In this document: positions 57,461 through 64,000 of the stretch, one piece after another
Numbering within the stretch: position 1 is the stretch's first letter
Layout: each line of letters begins with the position of its first letter
Program-made: the position numbers and the translations under genes
Assembly (NCBI RefSeq): GCF_900105625.1
Contig: NZ_FNSD01000001.1
Coordinates: 2,232,001 to 2,296,000 of the forward strand
Origin: Terriglobus roseus
GTDB taxonomy: Bacteria > Acidobacteriota > Terriglobia > Terriglobales > Acidobacteriaceae
Direction: 5' to 3'
Length of the DNA stretch: 64,000 nt
Notes under the pieces: generated by a model
What the model was told of the DNA's origin: nothing
Seen by the model: the letters and a program-made list of their open reading frames with translations, nothing else
Databases searched by the model: none

Positions 57461-58645
57461 TTACTTGCTTGCTGCGAGGAACGCGATGATGTCATCCACG
57501 TTCGCCGTCGTAAGTTGCGGGAACGCCGGCATCTTCACCGGGCCCGTCTGCGCGCCGTTTGCAACCTGCGCGTGAATGTGTGCCGCGCCTACGCGGGCAA
57601 CGATGCCCACCAGGGACGGAATCATGGGCGCCATGCCAGCGCGGTTCGGCTGGTGGCACACACTGCAATTTGCCATGTACAACTTCTGCCCGTTTGCGAC
57701 ATCGCCTGCAGCAGCGTGCGGTGCGGCAGCCGAGGGTGCACTGGCGCTCGCTTCCGTCTTTGCTGCAGCCGCCGTCGCAACGGTGGGCTTGGCTCCGGCT
57801 GGCAGGGCAGATGCCAGAGGAGCCGTCTTAGGGTTTGCTTCAGAGACCTGGGCCGGCTTTGCTGCTTCGGCTGCCGGTGCGGGCATGGGGGCAGGCAGCG
57901 GAGCAGCGGCCGGAGCGGAGCCCTTGATCTGACCAGCCGTTGCCGGCAGGTCCCAATCCTTGATGAAGCCGGCGGCAAAGCCTTCGTGCGCCTCGACGTC
58001 TTCCATCTTTTCGATCTTCGCTCCACCAGCATCTGCAGTGGTCGCGTGCTGGCTCAGCTGGAGTGCGCGAACATACGCGGCAATCGCCCAGCGGTCAGCC
58101 GGCTCGATCTGTCCGGAATAGTCCGGCATGGCGCCGTAGCCGTTGGAGATCACGTTGAAGAAGTGACCCAGCGGTGCAGAGCGCAGACGCTCCGTGTGGA
58201 AGTTGCCTGCTGGCATGAAGCCACGCATCACGATCATGCCGCGACCGTTGCCGGTACGCGAGTGGCATGCGGTGCAGTACACGTTGTAGCGCTCCTGGCC
58301 CCGCTCGATGAGCTCGGCCGTCAGCGGTACAGGCAGACCATCACCCTCGGCGCCGTTCACCATTCCTGTGCGGAAGTACGATCCCGCATCTTCCTGGCCG
58401 CGCGCGATCGTGCCCTGCACCTGCGGACGGACCGAACGGCCGTCTGCATAGAAGCTGGTACCGCGCTGCGGATAGAACTTCGGCTGGTTGTGCATGTCCT
58501 GACGGCAACCTGCCAGTCCGAGCATGCTGGCGCAGGCGATAGTTGCCGCGGCAAGCCGCTGGAACCGTGTCCCCTTTGCCCTGTCTGTCGCCTGCAACTC
58601 AGGCTGGGACAGTGTTCCGTGTTGCTTGATCCCCAGAGCCTGCAT
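57461..58645 (-). CDS. actE: Alternative complex III cytochrome subunit ActE fused to a second cytochrome c
   Basis: The 394-residue lipoprotein has a lipobox LAGC (Cys47) and a first haem domain with CTACH (124-128), the normal mono-haem ActE subunit. After an Ala/Pro/Lys linker of about 75 residues (240-315) comes a second complete cytochrome c domain with CSVCH (327-331), MAPMIPSL and a C-terminal IIAFLAASK helix. Only the first domain belongs to the canonical subunit. The second could act as the electron carrier to the caa3 oxidase, taking the place of a separate soluble cytochrome. The ATG overlaps the actD stop by one base (TAATG). Confidence 0.85.
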   Translation of the reverse strand: MQALGIKQHGTLSQPELQATDRAKGTRFQRLAAATIACASMLGLAGCRQDMHNQPKFYPQRGTSFYADGRSVRPQVQGTIARGQEDAGSYFRTGMVNGAEGDGLPVPLTAELIERGQERYNVYCTACHSRTGNGRGMIVMRGFMPAGNFHTERLRSAPLGHFFNVISNGYGAMPDYSGQIEPADRWAIAAYVRALQLSQHATTADAGGAKIEKMEDVEAHEGFAAGFIKDWDLPATAGQIKGSAPAAAPLPAPMPAPAAEAAKPAQVSEANPKTAPLASALPAGAKPTVATAAAAKTEASASAPSAAAPHAAAGDVANGQKLYMANCSVCHQPNRAGMAPMIPSLVGIVARVGAAHIHAQVANGAQTGPVKMPAFPQLTTANVDDIIAFLAASK

Positions 58646-59187
58646 TACAGATCTACCTCCACCACGCTGATCGCGCGGAACTGTTCCAGGAACTGGCGTG
58701 TGTTTCCCAGGTCGAACTGGGGGTCAGTCGCCTCCAGGCACAGAAAGAACTTGTCATCCGTGGCGCCAATGCGGAAGTTCGGAGCATTGAACAGCGGATG
58801 GTACGGCTGCGGCAGGCCATTCAGCGCGAGCATCGAGAACGCTGCCGACAGACCTGCGAACAGAATCGTCCACTCATATGCCGGGATAATGAACGCGGGC
58901 CACGAGAACAGCGGACGACCGGCAATGTTCTGCGGGTACGAGATCGCGGACATCCATGTCTGCATGGTGAACGCAGTGGTCAGGCCCATCAGGCCGCCCA
59001 ACAACGTCAGCAGGGGCACACGATTGCGGTGCACATCCAGCGCGCTGGCCGCTTCTTCTACGGGATAGGGTGTGTAGCACTCCATCCGGCGGAAGCCCGC
59101 GTCCCGCGCCGCGAGGGTAGCTTTCACCATCGCCTGCGGCGTATTGAATTCGGCCAGGAGGCCGTAGACTCCCTCTTCGACTGGCAT
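58645..59187 (-). CDS. actD: Alternative complex III subunit ActD (DUF3341)
   Basis: The 180-residue protein opens GVYGLLAEFNTPQAMVKATL and YTPYPVEEAASAL, the ActD signature, then has two membrane spans (TLLGGLMGLTTAFTMQTWM; WTILFAGLSAAFSMLALNGL) and a soluble C-terminal domain. ActD is a structural membrane subunit contacting ActC. It overlaps both neighbours by one base, TAATG each time, which implies tight translational coupling. Confidence 0.9.
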   Translation of the reverse strand: MPVEEGVYGLLAEFNTPQAMVKATLAARDAGFRRMECYTPYPVEEAASALDVHRNRVPLLTLLGGLMGLTTAFTMQTWMSAISYPQNIAGRPLFSWPAFIIPAYEWTILFAGLSAAFSMLALNGLPQPYHPLFNAPNFRIGATDDKFFLCLEATDPQFDLGNTRQFLEQFRAISVVEVDL

Positions 59188-60635
59188 TAGACAGTCTCCT
59201 CGACGGTTTCTTCCGCATCCATGCCGCCCGCAAACTTAGTCTGCGGCAGCATCATCTTGATTTCGTTCATCGGGATCATCGGAGCGAACCGAACGAACAG
59301 CAGGAACAGGCTGGTAAAGATGCCCATGGTGCCGATGTACAGGAGGTAATCCCACTTCGTCGCGCGGTAGGTGCCCCACGAGGATGGCAGGAAGTCGCGG
59401 TAGAGCGATGTGACAACGATCACGAAACGCTCAAACCACATACCAATGTTGATCACAATGGAGATCGTGAACAGGTAGGCCACGTTGGTGCGCAGCTTGC
59501 GCCACCACAGCGTGCCCAGCGGAAGCGCGATGTTGAAGAGGATGAGCAGCCAGTAGCCCCAGCCCATCGGTCCGAACATGCGGTTCCACATCATGAAGAA
59601 CTCCCAGTGGCTCGCGGAGTACCAGGCCATGAAGACTTCCAGGCCATAGCCATACGCCACGATCAGGCCGGTGCCCAGCATGACCTTACCCATGTTGTCC
59701 AGATGACGCAGGGTGACCAGATCTTCCATGTGGTAGAACTTCCGGATCGGAATGGCCAGCGTGAGCACCATGGCGAAACCGGAGTAAATAGCACCCGCGA
59801 CGAAGTACGGCGGGAAGACTGTCGTGTGCCAGCCCGGCAGAGCAGCGACCGCAAAGTCGAAGCTGATGACGGTGTGCACAGAAAGCACGAGCGGTGTGGA
59901 CAGGCCGGCGAGCAGCAGCGATGCCGTCTCATAACGCATCCAGTGGCGGGTCGAACCGCGCCAGCCGAGCGAGAGAAGACCGTAGGCCCACTTGGCGAAG
60001 GGCAGCTGAGCCTTGTCACGCAGGGTGCCGAAGTCAGGGATCATGCCGATGTACCAGAACACAACCGAGATGGTCGCGTAAGTGGACACAGCGAAAACGT
60101 CCCAGCAGAGCGGCGAACGGAACTGCGGCCAGATGTTCATGGTGTTGGGCAGTGGCAGTAGCCAGTAACCCAGCCAGGGACGGCCGATGTGCAGGACCGG
60201 GAAGATACCGGCGCAGACCACGGCGAAGATCGTCATGGCTTCTGCGAAACGGTTGATCGAGTTACGCCAGCTCTGCTTGAAGAGCAGCAGAATTGCCGAG
60301 ATCAGCGTACCGGCGTGGCCGATACCGATCCACCAGACGAAGTTGACGATCGCGAAGCCCCACGCGCCCGGGATGGTGACACCCCAGATGCCGACGCCCT
60401 TGAGCACCAGCCACGTGATCGCGATAACCGCCAGCGAAGCCACACCACCGGCCACGATGAGGCCAAAGAACCAGCCGAGCGGCGTGTGCGAGGTGAGGAC
60501 GACGTTCGCGATCTTGCGCGTAACGCTCGTAAAGTTGTGGCCCGGCGCGAGTACCGCAAACTCACCCGTGATCGGATCGATCATGGGGTCGTTTACCGGG
60601 TGGCGGTACGGATCAATGACAGGTTTGGTCGCCAT
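59187..60635 (-). CDS. actC: Alternative complex III subunit ActC (NrfD-like)
   Basis: The 482-residue integral protein has ten spans of the NrfD/PsrC type. Family segments include LGWFFGLIVAGGVASLAVIA, WWIGIGHAGTLISAILLLF, WPQFRSPLCWDVFAVSTY and MWNRMFGPMGWGYW. It contains the main quinol-binding site and a presumed proton path next to ActB. It is followed by actD with a one-base overlap and preceded by actB in the same manner. Confidence 0.92.
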   Translation of the reverse strand: MATKPVIDPYRHPVNDPMIDPITGEFAVLAPGHNFTSVTRKIANVVLTSHTPLGWFFGLIVAGGVASLAVIAITWLVLKGVGIWGVTIPGAWGFAIVNFVWWIGIGHAGTLISAILLLFKQSWRNSINRFAEAMTIFAVVCAGIFPVLHIGRPWLGYWLLPLPNTMNIWPQFRSPLCWDVFAVSTYATISVVFWYIGMIPDFGTLRDKAQLPFAKWAYGLLSLGWRGSTRHWMRYETASLLLAGLSTPLVLSVHTVISFDFAVAALPGWHTTVFPPYFVAGAIYSGFAMVLTLAIPIRKFYHMEDLVTLRHLDNMGKVMLGTGLIVAYGYGLEVFMAWYSASHWEFFMMWNRMFGPMGWGYWLLILFNIALPLGTLWWRKLRTNVAYLFTISIVINIGMWFERFVIVVTSLYRDFLPSSWGTYRATKWDYLLYIGTMGIFTSLFLLFVRFAPMIPMNEIKMMLPQTKFAGGMDAEETVEETV

Positions 60636-63600
60636 TACGCCATCTCCAGCTCAGGGTTCGGGTTGGACACGCCTGCGGTGTAGCTGGTCCGCGGACGGTA
60701 GTTGAGGTCAGCGAGAACCTGGTAGTTCCGCTCCTCTGCCTTGCGCCGAGCGACCCGGCTGCCCTTGTCGTTAATGTTGCCGAAGACGATTGCGTCGGTC
60801 GGGCAGGCCTGCTGGCATGCCGTGACGATCTCGCCGTCGCGAATTGCGCGGCCTTCCTTGTCGGCCTCGATCTTCACGGCCTGGATGCGCTGGGTGCAGT
60901 ACGTGCACTTTTCCATGACACCGCGCGAACGCACGCTGACGTCTGGATTGCGCATGAACTTCAAGCTCTCCGTGTCGTAATCCGAGTACAGCAGGAAGTT
61001 GAAGCGACGAACCTTGTATGGGCAGTTGTTCGAGCAGTAGCGTGTGCCCACGCAGCGGTTGTAGACCATCTGGTTCAGGCCTTCCGGCGTGTGAACCGTT
61101 GCGCCGACCGGGCAGACCTGCTCGCAGCCTGCATTTTCGCAATGCTGGCAGAGCATGGGCTGGAAGTGCGCCTTGGGCGCGTGCAGGTCACCTTCAAAGT
61201 AGGTGTCGATGCGGATCCAGTCCATTTTGCGACCGACCTTGACCTGTTCGCGGCCGACGACGGGGATGTTGTTTTCCGCATAGCAGCTGACCACGCAGGC
61301 GTTGCAGCCAATGCAGGAGTTCAGATCGATCGACATGCCCCAGGCGTTCTGAATCTGTCCGGTGGACTTATCGACGTTGTCGTACTTCCAGGCCTCCGGG
61401 AAGAAGCTATCGTCCTTCTTCGGAGTCTCGTACAGGAGGTTGCCCTCATGCGCGAAGCCGGGATTCTTCTGTGCCTCTGCCAGGGTTGCCGTGCGGATGA
61501 CACCGCGCTCCATGGCTTCGTGGCCAGGTTCGGAGATGGCTGCGTTCGGATCGGTCTTGACGGCGAGATCGCTCTGCGCGAACTTGCCACGGTGATCGAG
61601 GTCGTGCACCTGCGTAACGCAGAGGTCGTACTTGCCCTCAGCAGGCTTGACCTTCACACCGCTCTGAGCCCACTGCGCGTCGATGGAGCGAAGCTTGTTC
61701 GCATCCGAGCCGACATACTGGCCGACACGACCGAACCAGCGGCCACCACCGAGATGCACCGTGATCACGCCTTCCGGGTGACCGGGCAGGGCGAACGGCG
61801 GGAAGACGACCTTCTGACCGTTGATCTCGAGCTCGATGAGATCGCGCTCTTCGATCTTCAACGCGGCCATGGTGTCGATACCCATGATGGCGGCGTTGTC
61901 CCACGCCATGCGTGTGACCTGCTTCGGCAGTTCCTGCAGCCAGCCGTTGTTGGCGAAGCGACCGTCATAGATCGACGGATCCGCCTTGAAGGCAATCTCG
62001 TACGTGCCGGCAAGTGCTGCGCTCATGGTCGGGGCGATGCTGCCGCCCTTGCCGCTGACGCCAGACTTCGGCTCGAATGCGGTGCCTTCGACCCAGCCGT
62101 CATGCAGGGCCTTCTGCCATGCCGCGGCGTCGCCGCCCTTGGCGTAGGTCTTGAAGTTTGCCTGAACGACTTCGTGCGAGGTCATCTGCGCGTTGTCGAG
62201 GGCAGCCTGCAGCATGTCATGCGCAGTCTTGCCACCGTAGAGCGGATCGATCATCGGCTGGATGACGGAGATGGTGCCGTCATACGAGCGGGCATCGGAC
62301 CAGCTCTCAAGGTAATGTGCCGCGTTGACGTGCCAGTGAGCGCGCTGTGCGGTTTCATCGAGGTACAAACCGTGGTGCGCGACGAACGGCACCTTGGTCA
62401 TGGCATCGCCGAAGCGGAGGTCAGCCGGTGCGTTGTACGCCGGGTTTGCACCCAGCATAACGAGGACGCGAACCTGGCCGGCGCGCATGGCGCTGACGAG
62501 AGCCTTCAGATCCTGGCCGCCTACCGAGGGCAGAGCCTGGACCGTCTCGGTGTAGACCACGGTCGATCCGACTGCGCCGAGCTGTGCGTTCAGGGCATGC
62601 GCGGCAGCCTGTACCGCGGGCGAACTCTGCTCACCGGCGACAACGACTGCCTTGCTGCCAGCCTTCTTCAGGTCGGCAACCACTTCCTTGAAGAACTTCT
62701 CAGCCCACTCGCTGCCATTAAAGCCCGAACCGGAGACGAGTGCTGCTGCAAACTTTTCGATGTCGCTGGGCTTCAGGCCGAGGCGATGCTCTGCCTTGCC
62801 ACCGGTCACCGTCGGCATGCTTTCGACGACGTACAGGCGGTTCATGACCTTGCCGGTCTCGTAGCGATGACGCTCAGCGTACGCAGCCGACATGGGCAGG
62901 AAACCCGGGAAGGCGTTGGACGAGAGGAAGTCGGCATCGAGCGACAGGATCACATCGGCATTTTCGAGCTTGTACTGTGCGTCGTAGAAGTCGCCCAGGG
63001 CAGCCTTCGACGCGATGCGTGCCGAGTCATTGTTGACGGGGGACCACTGCACCAGCTTCGCGCTCGGATACTTGGCCACGAACTGCTTCCACTGCGCCGC
63101 CAGCGAGGGCGAAACGATGGGCTCGCTCAGGACATACACGCCCTGGCCGCCACCGCTCATCTGCAGGGCACTGCGAAGCGCGTCCGAGAAAGCACCGAAG
63201 TCAGAGTTCAGCGTAGCGCCACCGACGTGCTTGATCACGTGGGCCGAGCGGTCCGGGTCATACAGGTCCAGCAGGGTCGCCTGGGTAAAGACGTCCGAAC
63301 GACCCTTGGAGACCGGGTGCTCCGGGTTACCATCGATCTTGATGGGCCGGTACGCCTCGCTCTTCACCAGCACCGGTACAGCACCAGTGGGGAACGGATA
63401 GGCCGTTGCGAAGTAGTTCGGCTTGCCGAGGACGAGGTCTTCGGGCGACTTCACGTAGGCGAAGATCGGCTCGTCCGGCTGCTTGGTGCAACCGGTGGTT
63501 GCGGCCAGCGCCAGCGACGCGCCCATGACCTTCATGAAGCCGCGGCGGCTCACGCCGTCGGTCAGTTCGGATGCCTGCCGCGGAAACTCCTCGTGCAGCA

Positions 63601-63817
63601 TGTCTTCAAAACCCGGCGCGTCGGAGAGCTCGTTCATGCTCTGCCAGAAGCGCTTTCCGTTCTTGCCGTCCAAGCGCTTGCGCACGTCGGCCAGAGTCAG
63701 CTTCGCTGACTGGATCGTCGTGACAACCGTCGTGCTGGCAGTCGCGGGGGCGGTTGCGTCGAAATTTACTGACTCAGCCATTCCGTTTCCGTTCTTTTCC
63801 GTGTACGAGGTGCTCAT
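60635..63817 (-). CDS. actB: Alternative complex III iron-sulphur subunit ActB
   Basis: The 1060-residue subunit joins a molybdopterin-oxidoreductase-like domain, which in this family binds no cofactor, to a ferredoxin domain. A twin-arginine export signal lies inside the chain (SRRGFMKVMGASLALAATTG, R91-R92), followed by Cys110. The ferredoxin part (from about residue 830) has four Cys groups: CIGCNACVVSC, CQHCENAGCEQVC, CVGTRYCSNNC and CTYCTQ with ACQQACP, fitting three 4Fe-4S and one 3Fe-4S cluster. Electrons pass from quinol through these to ActA/ActE haems. It overlaps actA by 4 bp and actC by one. Confidence 0.95.
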   Translation of the reverse strand: MSTSYTEKNGNGMAESVNFDATAPATASTTVVTTIQSAKLTLADVRKRLDGKNGKRFWQSMNELSDAPGFEDMLHEEFPRQASELTDGVSRRGFMKVMGASLALAATTGCTKQPDEPIFAYVKSPEDLVLGKPNYFATAYPFPTGAVPVLVKSEAYRPIKIDGNPEHPVSKGRSDVFTQATLLDLYDPDRSAHVIKHVGGATLNSDFGAFSDALRSALQMSGGGQGVYVLSEPIVSPSLAAQWKQFVAKYPSAKLVQWSPVNNDSARIASKAALGDFYDAQYKLENADVILSLDADFLSSNAFPGFLPMSAAYAERHRYETGKVMNRLYVVESMPTVTGGKAEHRLGLKPSDIEKFAAALVSGSGFNGSEWAEKFFKEVVADLKKAGSKAVVVAGEQSSPAVQAAAHALNAQLGAVGSTVVYTETVQALPSVGGQDLKALVSAMRAGQVRVLVMLGANPAYNAPADLRFGDAMTKVPFVAHHGLYLDETAQRAHWHVNAAHYLESWSDARSYDGTISVIQPMIDPLYGGKTAHDMLQAALDNAQMTSHEVVQANFKTYAKGGDAAAWQKALHDGWVEGTAFEPKSGVSGKGGSIAPTMSAALAGTYEIAFKADPSIYDGRFANNGWLQELPKQVTRMAWDNAAIMGIDTMAALKIEERDLIELEINGQKVVFPPFALPGHPEGVITVHLGGGRWFGRVGQYVGSDANKLRSIDAQWAQSGVKVKPAEGKYDLCVTQVHDLDHRGKFAQSDLAVKTDPNAAISEPGHEAMERGVIRTATLAEAQKNPGFAHEGNLLYETPKKDDSFFPEAWKYDNVDKSTGQIQNAWGMSIDLNSCIGCNACVVSCYAENNIPVVGREQVKVGRKMDWIRIDTYFEGDLHAPKAHFQPMLCQHCENAGCEQVCPVGATVHTPEGLNQMVYNRCVGTRYCSNNCPYKVRRFNFLLYSDYDTESLKFMRNPDVSVRSRGVMEKCTYCTQRIQAVKIEADKEGRAIRDGEIVTACQQACPTDAIVFGNINDKGSRVARRKAEERNYQVLADLNYRPRTSYTAGVSNPNPELEMA

Positions 63818-64000
63818 CGGTGGCAGACCTCGCAGCTCTGCAGCTCATTCGGGGTACGAATGCGGTACTTGTCCGCCAGGTAGGTTCCCAGCGCCTGTTG
63901 CGAGGTGAACTTGTGGTAGCTGGCTGGCAGGATCGCCATGGGCGGTACGTCGGTCATGGTCTTGCCCGCGCCGCTGAGTGCGTTGGGGGAAAGCTGGACG
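63814..64000 (-). CDS. actA: Alternative complex III multihaem subunit ActA, C-terminal end (partial)
   Basis: The frame runs off the right edge of the window; only the last 61 residues are visible. They include MTDVPPMAILPASYHKFTSQ and a haem site CEVCH right before the stop (LQSCEVCHR). ActA is a pentahaem cytochrome anchored by an N-terminal span, and here its final haem motif is at the extreme C-terminus. The stop (TGA) overlaps the actB ATG. Being first in the known order, it supports an operon start just beyond the window. Confidence 0.85.
   Translation of the reverse strand, partial: VQLSPNALSGAGKTMTDVPPMAILPASYHKFTSQQALGTYLADKYRIRTPNELQSCEVCHR

Noticed and set aside
61091-63709. 872-codon frame antisense to actB
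   Set aside because: The actB product has export, iron-sulphur and family motifs; the antisense frame has none. The length again reflects GC-rich codon use.

Overview
The window reads as chromosomal DNA of an acidobacterium of the Terriglobia class (Terriglobus/Granulicella/Edaphobacter-like). This is an inference from gene content: a large Oar-type TonB-dependent receptor with a carboxypeptidase-regulatory-like N-terminus, a von Willebrand A protein of the type common in this phylum, PQQ-dehydrogenase and GH92 genes, and an alternative complex III / caa3 oxidase operon. Base composition is high-GC and gene density is high. I see no prophage, insertion sequence, CRISPR array, rRNA or tRNA.

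Layout. 1-8.1 kb: tail of a Gln-rich protein, secreted esterase, Nramp metal transporter, purD, rpsA behind a near-consensus promoter and long leader, a multi-pass membrane protein and a 57-residue secreted peptide. 8.5-13.5 kb: HNH nuclease and ComF-type phosphoribosyltransferase, the ergothioneine pair egtB-egtD, and an RcnB-like protein. 13.6-21.6 kb: GH92 alpha-mannosidase, TonB-dependent receptor, VOC protein and a glycerophosphodiesterase whose motif order looks circularly permuted. 21.7-26.6 kb: a diheme cytochrome c overlapping a PQQ dehydrogenase by 4 bp, and an M14 peptidase. 26.7-31 kb: two beta-barrel proteins, an acyltransferase-3/SGNH-hydrolase pair, a small membrane protein and a HIT protein. 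31.5-36.2 kb: NTF2-like protein, purA with an overlapping ABM monooxygenase, an EF-P paralogue of EfpL/YeiP type, mutM and a ThiE/TenI-like protein. 36.3-45.7 kb: glycogen phosphorylase, serine hydrolase, OmpH/Skp chaperone, ROK protein, M2 peptidase, a cysteine-free S4 paralogue and a small Cys-rich protein. 45.7-50.3 kb: a palindrome cluster, a VWA-domain gene broken by an in-frame amber codon, M28 peptidase, a secreted protein with a calcium-loop-like motif, and a GNAT acetyltransferase.

50.3-64 kb is one long minus-strand respiratory operon: actA (partial), actB, actC, actD, actE, actF, an unassigned single-span membrane protein, sco, ctaC, ctaD, ctaE, ctaF. Genes mostly overlap by 1-11 bp. 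Together they encode a quinol:cytochrome c oxidoreductase (alternative complex III), a caa3-type oxidase and the copper chaperone for its CuA site, so electrons can pass from quinol to oxygen within one assembly. An unusual point is that actE is fused to a second cytochrome c domain.

Several gene starts were moved inward from the longest possible frame using ribosome-binding sites, signal peptides or family N-termini; this is stated in each entry.
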